A DNA stretch of 11,772 nucleotides from positions 1-11,772 of the forward strand of contig CAYWTX010000305.1 of the NCBI GenBank assembly GCA_964461295.1, in the 5' to 3' direction. Source of the DNA: CAYWTX01 sp964461295 (GTDB taxonomy: Bacteria; Planctomycetota; Phycisphaerae; SM23-33). The translations under genes were made by a program, and so were the position numbers. The notes under the pieces were generated by a model that ran no database searches, was not told the origin of the DNA, and saw only the letters and a program-made list of their open reading frames with translations. The number at the start of each line of letters is the position of its first letter. Positions within the stretch are counted from its first letter, which is position 1. This document shows, one piece after another, positions 6,555 to 11,772 of the stretch.

Positions 6555-7859
6555 ATGTCAGTGAAGAAGCGGTATGTACAGGTCGGCTGCGGCGGGCGCA
6601 GCGGAATGTTCACGCGGGCCATCTGCCGGGACTACGGCGACACCTGCGAGATCGTCGGCCTGTGCGACGTCAACGCCGGGCGCATGCGCGTCAAGAACAA
6701 GCAGATCGAGGAGTTCGGCGGCAAGCCTGCGCCGATGTATTCCGCGGCCGAGTTCGACCGCATGGTCCGCGAGACCCGACCCGACCACGTGATCGTCACG
6801 ACCGGGCCGGACGCCTCGCACAGCGATTACATCGTCCGCGCGATGGAACTGGGCGTCGACGCCATCACCGAGAAGCCGATGACCATCGACGAACACCGCT
6901 GCCGGAAGATACTCAAGACCATCGCCGCCACCGGGCGAAAGGTGCAGGTGACGTTCAACTACCGCTACTCGCCGCACCGCAGCCAACTCAAGGAGATGCT
7001 CGACGGCGGCGCCATCGGCGAGGTGTACAGCATCGACTTCACCTGGCCGCTGGACACCAAGCACGGCGCGGACTACTTCCGGCGCTGGCACCGCAAGCTG
7101 GACAACAGCGGCTCGCTGCTGGTTCACAAGGCGACGCACCACTTCGACCTGGTGAACTGGTGGATCGGCGACGTGCCGGAGGAAGTGTTCTGCCACGCCT
7201 CGCGGCGGTACTACACGCCCGCGACGGCGGATCGGTTCGGCCTGTCCAACCGCTCGGAGCGCTGCCTCGACTGCCCGTGCAAGGGGGCGTGCCGGTTTTA
7301 CCTGGACCTGGCCGGCAACACGCAGCTCAAGGAGATGTACCTGGACAACGAGGCGGAGGACGGGTACTTCCGCGACCGCTGCGTGTTCAGCAGCGAGATC
7401 GACATCTGGGACAACATGTCGGTGAGCGTTCGCTACCGGCGCGGGGCGATCCTGAACTACCTGTTGTTCGCGTACAGCCCGTGGGAAGGCTACCAGATCG
7501 CGTTCAACGGAAGCCGGGGCCGCCTGGAGCACAACTGCATGGAGGACAGCTACATCAGCGGCGCGACGGCGGCCGAGCCGGGCGCGGTGAAGAGGAAGGA
7601 GACGACGATCACGCTGGTTCCCGAGTTCGACGCGCCGCGCCCGATCGCGGTGCGGACGAGCGCTGGCGGGCACGGGGGGGGCGACGGGCCGCTGCTGGCG
7701 GACGTGCTCAGCGTCAACCCCCCGGCCGATCCGCTGAAGCGCAGGGCCAACCACGTCGACGGTACGTACTCGATCATGATCGGCATCGCGGCGTATCGCA
7801 GCGCGCAGTTGGGCCGGCCGGTGAAGGTTGCGGAGTTGATCGGCGACGCGCCGCTGTAG
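6555..7859 (+). CDS. Gfo/Idh/MocA-family oxidoreductase with inserted Cys cluster
   Basis: A 434-aa cytoplasmic NAD(P)-dependent dehydrogenase, longer than the usual 330-390. The N-terminal Rossmann segment is YVQVGCGGRSGMF (Gly11, Gly13, Gly14, Gly17). ITEKPM (Glu106-Lys107-Pro108) is the family's conserved EKP motif with the catalytic Lys. NYRYSP and THHFD (His195, Asp198) match the substrate-side motifs. An insertion near 230-280 carries Cys237, Cys240, Cys242, Cys246 and Cys276, which could bind a metal. Members oxidise or reduce sugars, inositols or glycosides. AGGAG at 6544-6548, 6 bases before ATG 6555, supports this start over the in-frame upstream ATG at 6507. The gene lies 102 bases after the GH127-like gene in the same direction, so it probably belongs to the same operon and acts on the released sugar. 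Confidence 0.9.
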   Translation: MSVKKRYVQVGCGGRSGMFTRAICRDYGDTCEIVGLCDVNAGRMRVKNKQIEEFGGKPAPMYSAAEFDRMVRETRPDHVIVTTGPDASHSDYIVRAMELGVDAITEKPMTIDEHRCRKILKTIAATGRKVQVTFNYRYSPHRSQLKEMLDGGAIGEVYSIDFTWPLDTKHGADYFRRWHRKLDNSGSLLVHKATHHFDLVNWWIGDVPEEVFCHASRRYYTPATADRFGLSNRSERCLDCPCKGACRFYLDLAGNTQLKEMYLDNEAEDGYFRDRCVFSSEIDIWDNMSVSVRYRRGAILNYLLFAYSPWEGYQIAFNGSRGRLEHNCMEDSYISGATAAEPGAVKRKETTITLVPEFDAPRPIAVRTSAGGHGGGDGPLLADVLSVNPPADPLKRRANHVDGTYSIMIGIAAYRSAQLGRPVKVAELIGDAPL

Positions 7860-7884
7860 GGGGGGAGAGGTGTTGGGTGGCGGG

Positions 7885-7906
7885 CGGTCCTCGGCCACGA
7901 GGGCCG
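7885..7906 (+). terminator. Hairpin after the oxidoreductase gene
   Basis: CGGTCCTCG (7885-7893) and CGAGGGCCG (7898-7906) pair over nine positions with one G-U pair and a GCCA loop, 25 bases past the stop codon. No T run follows, so it would be a Rho-assisted terminator or an mRNA-end stabiliser rather than a classical intrinsic terminator. Confidence 0.35.
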
Positions 7907-7943
7907 GGGACGATCCACCCGATCCGGCGAATCGCCTCGACCG

Positions 7944-7963
7944 ATGTTGACTTTCGTCAACAT
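7944..7963. promoter_or_regulatory. Perfect 20-bp dyad operator upstream of the kinase gene
   Basis: ATGTTGAC-TTTC-GTCAACAT is an exact inverted repeat with 8-base arms. It ends 2 bases before the -35 box of the kinase promoter. The layout TTGAC-N4-GTCAA matches the 5-4-5 architecture of CRP/FNR-family sites, but the binding protein is not identified. A diverged copy (GTTGACTTGCCGCAAC, 13 of 16 matching) starts at 7965 over the -35 box, and a third GTTGAC lies at 7999-8004 near the expected transcription start. Confidence 0.7.
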
Positions 7964-7965
7964 TG

Positions 7966-7995
7966 TTGACTTGCCGCAACAGCGGGGCGTATCAT
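7966..7995 (+). promoter_or_regulatory. Sigma70-type promoter of the two-component genes
   Basis: TTGACT (7966-7971) and TATCAT (7990-7995) are separated by 18 bases, and both boxes match the consensus well. The predicted transcript starts near 8002, only about 12 bases before the ATG at 8014, which agrees with the absence of a Shine-Dalgarno sequence there. Confidence 0.6.
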
Positions 7996-8013
7996 AGCGT
8001 TGACACTTCGCCC

Positions 8014-9096
8014 ATGAACGCAGATCTGCGAAAGCTTGTTACGCCTCTGTTCGATGCGCTGCCGCACCCTGCGCTGATCGTTGACTGGGCGGGCGACATC
8101 CTCTTGCGGAACGCCGCCGCCGGCGCTCTGTTCGGCGAGGGGTCGTCGATCGAGTTGGCCCTTGGCCTGGCGGAAGGCGCCTTCCGATGGGCTGCCGAGC
8201 GGGCGGCCCTGCGCGAGCCGCCCGGGCGGCTCGTTCGGCGCGGGCTGCGCCTGGCCGGGCGGCAAGGCCGGCAGGTTCTGGCCGACGTTCACCTCTCGCG
8301 GATCGCCGCCGGCGACGCCGGGGGCGCCGACAGCCAGGTGCTCGTGTTCATCGAGGACATCTCTGGGCGCGTGTCCATGGAACGGCGCATGGCGGCGGCG
8401 GAGCGGATGACGGCCGCGGGGACCCTGGCGGCGAAGGTCGCCCACGAGCTGAACAACCCGCTGGACGGCGCGCTGCGGTACATCGGCCTGGCCGAGCGCG
8501 TGGCGGGGGAGAAGGCGGAGAAGTACCTGACGGGCGCGCGAGGCGGGCTGGTCCGCATGGCGGAGATCATCCGTTCGCTGCGGCAGCAGGGGGGCTGGCA
8601 GGCGTCGGGCGAGCGCGAGAGCGTGCAGCGTCTGCTGGACGACGCCGTGGCGTCGATGCAGCCGCGGGCGCAGGCGGCGGGCGTGTCGATCCTGTGCGAT
8701 CTTGCCGACGACGTGACCGGGGTGGTGGACGGCAGCGTCTTCCAGGTGTTCTGCAACGTGATCAAGAACGCGCTGGACGCCATGCCGCGCGGCGGGCTGG
8801 TGACGGTGACGATCCGCGGGGCCGATGGCGGCTGCATCGTCCGTTTCGCCGACACGGGAATCGGCCTGAACGAAGGCGAAGCGGAGAAGATCTTTGAGCC
8901 GTTCTACACCACCAAGCCGGCCGGGGAAGGCAGCGGCCTGGGGCTGTCGATCTGCCGCGAGATCATGGCTCGCCTGGGCGGGGCGATCACGGCGGCGCCC
9001 GGGCCTCGCGGGGGAGCGGTGGTAACGGTGAGCCTGCCGGTGCAGCAGAAGGCGGCAGGCGGCAGGGAGCAGGCAACAGGGAGGTTGGAAGCGTAG
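8014..9096 (+). CDS. Soluble PAS-type sensor histidine kinase (NtrB-like)
   Basis: A 360-aa cytoplasmic sensor kinase with no membrane segment. Residues about 8-125 look like a PAS domain (LFDALPHPALIVDWAGDILLRNAAAGALFGE) that would sense an internal signal. The phosphoacceptor is His144 in KVAHELNNPL. The ATPase domain has the N box (Asn252 in NVIKNALDAMP), G1 (Asp280 in FADTGIGLN), the F box FEPFYTTKP and G2 GSGLGLS (Gly306 onward), so the kinase looks intact. ATG 8014 is chosen because TTG codons further upstream lie inside the promoter. No ribosome binding site is visible and the leader would be very short. It phosphorylates, presumably, the regulator encoded 62 bases downstream. The last 15 or so residues come from a GGCAGG-rich low-complexity stretch and are probably a non-functional tail. 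Confidence 0.93.
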   Translation: MNADLRKLVTPLFDALPHPALIVDWAGDILLRNAAAGALFGEGSSIELALGLAEGAFRWAAERAALREPPGRLVRRGLRLAGRQGRQVLADVHLSRIAAGDAGGADSQVLVFIEDISGRVSMERRMAAAERMTAAGTLAAKVAHELNNPLDGALRYIGLAERVAGEKAEKYLTGARGGLVRMAEIIRSLRQQGGWQASGERESVQRLLDDAVASMQPRAQAAGVSILCDLADDVTGVVDGSVFQVFCNVIKNALDAMPRGGLVTVTIRGADGGCIVRFADTGIGLNEGEAEKIFEPFYTTKPAGEGSGLGLSICREIMARLGGAITAAPGPRGGAVVTVSLPVQQKAAGGREQATGRLEA

Positions 9097-9102
9097 CTCT
9101 CG

Positions 9103-9139
9103 GGGCGCCACGGCTGCGAACATCGCGGCGGCGGCGCCC
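9103..9139 (+). promoter_or_regulatory. Stem-loop between kinase and regulator genes
   Basis: GGGCGCC (9103-9109) and GGCGCCC (9133-9139) are perfect complements around a 23-base loop. The flanks CTCTC and GAAAGAG can extend the stem imperfectly. It lies in the 62-base gap and could adjust the amount of regulator relative to kinase, by attenuation or mRNA processing. In DNA this GC-rich a chance origin is possible. Confidence 0.3.
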
Positions 9140-9158
9140 GAAAGAGACATAGGAACCC

Positions 9159-10565
9159 ATGGCGACGACAACGGCTGCGACATCCCCCTCGGCGACCAAG
9201 GCCCGCATCCTGCTGGTCGACGACGACCGCATCATCCTGGACAGCCTCGGGGGGTTCCTCGAGTTGGAGGGGCACGCGGTGACGGCCGTGGCGTCGACGG
9301 AACAGGCGGTGGACGCCCTGCGGGCGGCAGACCACAACCTGGTGATAACCGACGTGTCGATGCCCGGGCGCGACGGGTTCGACCTGCTGCGGTATATCAA
9401 GGCCAACCACGAGCAGACCGTGGTGCTGATGATGACGGGGTACGGGACGATCGAGTCGGCCGTGGAGGCGATCAAGCAGGGGGCGTACGACTACTTGACC
9501 AAGCCGATCATCGACGACGCGGTCCGCGTGGCCGTCGAGCGGGCGCTGCAGCAGCAGCGGCTGCTGGCGGAGAACCGCCAGCTTCGGGCGGCCCTGGTCG
9601 AGCGATACAGCTTCGACCACATCATCGGGCAGGATCACCGCATGGCCCGGACGTTCGAGATCGTCGAGGCCGTGGCCGACAGCCGCACGACCGTGCTGGT
9701 GACCGGCGAGAGCGGGACGGGCAAGAGCCTGATCGCGCGGGCAATTCACCTGCGGTCGCCGCGGCGCGATCGGCCGTTCGTGGAGGTGGCATGCGGCGCG
9801 CTGCCCGATTCGCTGCTGGAGAGCGAGTTGTTCGGGCACATCCGCGGCGCATTCACGCATGCCGTGAGCGACAAGGACGGCAAGTTCGCCGCGGCCGACG
9901 GCGGGACGATCTTCCTGGACGAGGTGGCGACGGCGAGCCCGCAGCTCCAGGTGAAGCTGCTGCGGGTGCTGCAGGAGCGGCAGTTCGAGCCGGTGGGTTC
10001 CAACCACACGCGCACCGTTGACGTGCGGGTGATCCTGGCCAGCAACCACGACCTGGCCCTGGAGGTGAAGGCGGGGCGATTCCGCGAGGACCTGTTCTAC
10101 CGCATCAACGTGGTGAACATCGAGTTGCCGCCGCTGCGGCAGCGCGTGAGCGACATTCCGCTGCTGGCCGAGCATTTCCTGCGGAAGTGCCTCCAGGAGA
10201 CGTCGCGCCCGATCCAGGGCTTCTCGGGCGAGGCGCTGGACGCGATGCAGCGGTACACCTGGCCGGGCAACGTGCGCGAGTTGGAGAACTGCGTCGAGCG
10301 GGCCGTCGTGCTGTGCCGCAAGGCGGTGATCGCTACCGACGACCTGCCGCCGGCCGTGCTGTGCGAAGTGGCGGGGCGGGGGCCGGCGGCCGAGGCGGCC
10401 CCCGGGGAATCGCTGTCGGAGGCCCTGCGGGTTCCCGAGCGGCAGATCATCCTGAACACGTTGCGGCAGCACAACGGCAGCCGCCATGCCACGGCCGAGG
10501 CGCTGGGCATCAATCGCACGACGCTTTATAAGAAGATGAGAAAACATGGGCTGCTGGGGGAATGA
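9159..10565 (+). CDS. NtrC-family sigma54-dependent response regulator
   Basis: A 468-aa regulator with three domains. The receiver (about 15-130) has the acidic pair Asp21/Asp22, phosphoacceptor Asp65 in VITDVSMPG, Thr93 and Lys115. The AAA+ domain (about 150-380) has Walker A GESGTGK (183-189), Walker B IFLDE (Asp254-Glu255) and the arginine-bearing FREDLFYRINV. The C-terminus (about 440-465, HATAEALGINRTTLYKKMRKHGLL) is a Fis-type helix-turn-helix. Such proteins hydrolyse ATP to open sigma54-RNA polymerase promoters. The sigma54-contact loop reads GAFTHA (230-235), with His234 in place of the usual Gly. AGGA lies 4 bases before the ATG. It is cotranscribed with the kinase. Its target genes are not evident: no -24/-12 promoter was seen in the intergenic regions checked by eye. 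Confidence 0.95.
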   Translation: MATTTAATSPSATKARILLVDDDRIILDSLGGFLELEGHAVTAVASTEQAVDALRAADHNLVITDVSMPGRDGFDLLRYIKANHEQTVVLMMTGYGTIESAVEAIKQGAYDYLTKPIIDDAVRVAVERALQQQRLLAENRQLRAALVERYSFDHIIGQDHRMARTFEIVEAVADSRTTVLVTGESGTGKSLIARAIHLRSPRRDRPFVEVACGALPDSLLESELFGHIRGAFTHAVSDKDGKFAAADGGTIFLDEVATASPQLQVKLLRVLQERQFEPVGSNHTRTVDVRVILASNHDLALEVKAGRFREDLFYRINVVNIELPPLRQRVSDIPLLAEHFLRKCLQETSRPIQGFSGEALDAMQRYTWPGNVRELENCVERAVVLCRKAVIATDDLPPAVLCEVAGRGPAAEAAPGESLSEALRVPERQIILNTLRQHNGSRHATAEALGINRTTLYKKMRKHGLLGE

Positions 10566-10659
10566 AAGAACGACCGAGGACGGGGAGGAGGACGAGGACG
10601 AGCGGGACCGGGAGACGGACGAGTACGAGTACGAGAACGAGTACGGAAGCGAGTCATGC
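10566..10659 (+). repeat. Purine-rich low-complexity tract (GACGAG/GAGTAC units)
   Basis: After the regulator stop codon the plus strand is almost all purine-leading triplets, with units such as GACGAGGACGAG near 10591 and GAGTACGAGTACGAGAACGAG near 10621-10641. It is a degenerate hexamer-like microsatellite. It stays in frame with the Nudix gene, so translation from 10546 would add an acidic tail (EDEDERDRETDEYEYENEY). I consider it leader sequence rather than protein. Confidence 0.6.
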
Positions 10660-11196
10660 ATGCAGAACGAATCCGAACAAGTGATGTGGCGGGGGGAGTG
10701 GATCATGGCCGTCAAGCGCGGGCGGTGGGAATACGCCAAGCGGGCGCGGAGCATTACCGGCATCGTGGGAATGGTGCCCGTGACCGACGAGGGAAGGCTG
10801 GTGCTGGTGGAGCAGTATCGCCCGGCCGTGAACGCCAACGTGATCGAGCTGCCGGCGGGCCTGGTGGGCGATGAGGCGGCCCGGGCGCGGGAGCCGTTGG
10901 AGGACGCGGCCCGGCGCGAGTTGACCGAGGAGACGGGCTACGAGGCGGGGCGGATGGAGATGCTGGCGGACGTGGTCCCCTCGGCCGGGATCAGCGGCGA
11001 GTCGATGGTGCTCTACTTGGCCAGCGGCCTGCGGAAGGTGGGCCCCGGCGGCGGCGACGAGCACGAGGACATCACGGTGCACGAGGTGCCGCTGGCGGAG
11101 GTGGAGGCGTTCTGCAAGGCGCGGCAGCGGGAGGGGGCCGCGATCGACGCGAAGGTGTACGCGGGGCTGTATTTCTGCACGCGGAGAGGAATGTAG
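10660..11196 (+). CDS. Nudix hydrolase, ADP-ribose pyrophosphatase-like
   Basis: A 178-aa cytoplasmic hydrolase that cleaves a nucleoside diphosphate linked to another moiety, most likely ADP-ribose or an ADP-sugar, judging by family resemblance. The beta-strand WEYAKRARSITGIVGMVPV, LVLVEQYRP and IELPAGLVGD precede the Nudix box, where Arg86-Glu87-Leu88, Glu90-Glu91 and Gly93-Tyr94 fit REUxEExGU. The front half has two extra residues (Gly70-x7-Glu78 instead of G-x5-E), a spacing I associate with this subfamily. SAGISGES (108-115) matches the downstream ADP-ribose-type loop. ATG 10660 keeps the conserved W-G-x-W start region (residues 10-23), with GGAAG 10 bases upstream. Alternatives are 10546 (acidic low-complexity extension) and 10705, which has a better purine-rich site but would cut the first strand. 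Confidence 0.88.
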   Translation: MQNESEQVMWRGEWIMAVKRGRWEYAKRARSITGIVGMVPVTDEGRLVLVEQYRPAVNANVIELPAGLVGDEAARAREPLEDAARRELTEETGYEAGRMEMLADVVPSAGISGESMVLYLASGLRKVGPGGGDEHEDITVHEVPLAEVEAFCKARQREGAAIDAKVYAGLYFCTRRGM

Positions 11197-11240
11197 TCGC
11201 GGCCCGCTGGCAGGGCGCGGAGAAGACCGGCATTCCTACT

Positions 11241-11257
11241 GCGCGCCTGCGGCGTGC
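11241..11257. terminator. Weak hairpin between convergent Nudix and tatA genes
   Basis: GCGCGCC (11241-11247) pairs with GGCGTGC (11251-11257) through seven pairs including one G-T, with a 3-base loop. It lies between the convergent stop codons at 11196 and 11286. No T run follows in either direction, so a terminator role is only a guess. Confidence 0.2.
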
Positions 11258-11285
11258 GCTGCCGTTTCAGTTCCGCGAGCATCGC

Positions 11286-11612
11286 CTACTTCTGCTCGAC
11301 CTCGGACTTGTCCCTGTTCGATGAAGTGTGCGGGGTCTGGCTGTCGGCCTTGGGGATCTGCCTGCGGGGGCGCTCTTCCTGCGGTTGTTCGCGCTGGATG
11401 TCGTCGGCCGCCTCGTCGAGGTCGCGTTTGATGCCGCTCATCTCGCGTTTGAACTCGCGCATGCCCTTGCCGATGCCGCGGGCCAGTTCTGGGATCTTCT
11501 TGCCGCCGAAGAGAATGAGGACAACGATGACGATGATGGCGATTTCCCAAGGGCCCGGCACCCAGGCCAACATGCCGAAGAGGGGTTTCAGTACGTTTGC
11601 GGCTGCGAGCAT
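11286..11612 (-). CDS. tatA: Twin-arginine translocase subunit TatA/TatE-like
   Basis: A 108-aa membrane protein of the Tat export pathway. After a short N-terminal stretch there is one membrane helix (about residues 22-36, WEIAIIVIVVLILF), the Gly-rich hinge FGGKKIPELARGIGKG (36-50) and an amphipathic charged helix (about 40-72), followed by a disordered polar tail. TatA forms the pore-like assembly that moves folded proteins with twin-arginine signals across the membrane. The FGxxKIPELAR pattern places it with TatA/E. The N-terminus has about 19 residues before the helix, longer than usual, so Met14 (11573) could be the true start, but only the ATG at 11612 has a purine-rich GGGAG upstream (11622-11626, 9 bases away). 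No tatB or tatC lies beside it in the window. It is convergent with the Nudix gene. Confidence 0.9.
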   Translation of the reverse strand: MLAAANVLKPLFGMLAWVPGPWEIAIIVIVVLILFGGKKIPELARGIGKGMREFKREMSGIKRDLDEAADDIQREQPQEERPRRQIPKADSQTPHTSSNRDKSEVEQK

Positions 11613-11669
11613 GTCATTGCGCTCCCGTTAGAGACCCGCGGGGCATGCCGCCGCCACGGGCCTGCACCA

Positions 11670-11699
11670 AATGTAGGGATTCGGGGGGCGGTAATTCAA
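11670..11699 (-). promoter_or_regulatory. Putative promoter of tatA
   Basis: On the minus strand TTGAAT (11694-11699) is followed after 18 bases by TACATT (11670-11675). A start near 11663 would give a leader of about 50 bases. It sits in the only AT-rich island of this end, and the AATTCA-AC-TGAATT dyad at 11693-11706 overlaps the -35 box. Confidence 0.45.
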
Positions 11700-11730
11700 C
11701 TGAATTGTCGGGACACTGAATTGTCAGGAC
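11699..11730. repeat. Two tandem 16-bp repeats upstream of tatA
   Basis: ACTGAATTGTCGGGAC (11699-11714) is followed at once by ACTGAATTGTCAGGAC (11715-11730), matching at 15 of 16 bases. The pair abuts the -35 box of the predicted tatA promoter, where tandem regulator sites would be expected. A plain local duplication is the alternative. Confidence 0.8.
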
Positions 11731-11745
11731 GGGACGGCGGAAGAT

Positions 11746-11769
11746 GCCCCGGCCACGCCGGGCCGGGGC
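11746..11769. terminator. Strong GC hairpin at the window edge
   Basis: GCCCCGGCC (11746-11754) and GGCCGGGGC (11761-11769) form a perfect nine-pair stem with loop ACGCCG. On the plus strand it is preceded by AAGAT and followed by TT before the window ends, so a T tract may continue outside. It probably ends a transcript of a gene beyond the window, in either direction. Confidence 0.5.
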
Positions 11770-11772
11770 TTG

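Noticed and set aside
8904..10838. A 644-codon minus-strand frame opposite the kinase and regulator genes
   Set aside because: It is antisense to two fully motif-supported genes. Its start region is the Ser-rich complement of the purine tract.

Overview
The window is very GC-rich, with long spurious open frames on every strand. It carries no rRNA, tRNA, CRISPR array or recognisable transposase. The gene content suggests a planctomycete, possibly of the Phycisphaerae or a related lineage: a secreted CBM9-like/alpha-beta hydrolase, a GH127-like glycosidase, a Gfo/Idh/MocA oxidoreductase with an inserted Cys cluster, an NtrC-type two-component pair with a GAFTHA loop, and a nested palindromic repeat at the left end. 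This placement is inferred from family knowledge and was not tested.

Left part (1-2527). Positions 1-396 hold no convincing gene. They contain a C/G-run hairpin and a large inverted pair of an approximately 90-bp repeat. Two minus-strand genes follow in transcription order: a 199-aa membrane protein of the isoprenylcysteine/phospholipid methyltransferase type (1928-2527), then a 438-aa protein (397-1713). The latter joins the helical module often found in front of ankyrin repeats to a BtrH/C39-like domain. The divergent region 2528-3000 contains several perfect palindromes and a sigma70-like promoter for the plus-strand operon.

Central operon (3001-7859, plus strand). Three closely spaced genes look like a glycan-degradation unit: a secreted esterase-like protein with a CBM9-like domain and a visible Ser-Asp-His triad, a cytoplasmic GH127-like glycoside hydrolase with the expected Glu/Cys metal and nucleophile motifs, and a Gfo/Idh/MocA sugar dehydrogenase. 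A reasonable inference is deacylation outside the cytoplasm, cleavage of an arabinofuranose-like residue inside, then oxidation of the released sugar. The substrate cannot be read from the sequence.

Regulatory pair (8014-10565, plus strand). A soluble PAS-type histidine kinase and a sigma54-dependent NtrC-family response regulator lie together. In front of them is a well-formed promoter with a perfect 20-bp dyad adjoining the -35 box and extra GTTGAC half-sites. The regulator has His in place of the second Gly of the GAFTGA loop that contacts sigma54.

Right part (10566-11772). A low-complexity purine-rich tract leads into a Nudix hydrolase of the ADP-ribose pyrophosphatase type. A convergent tatA-like gene follows, with two tandem 16-bp repeats at its promoter and a strong GC hairpin at the window edge. 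I found no clear new defence or mobile system. The best leads are the kinase-gene operator, the GAFTHA variant, the Cys cluster of the oxidoreductase and the palindromic repeat pair.
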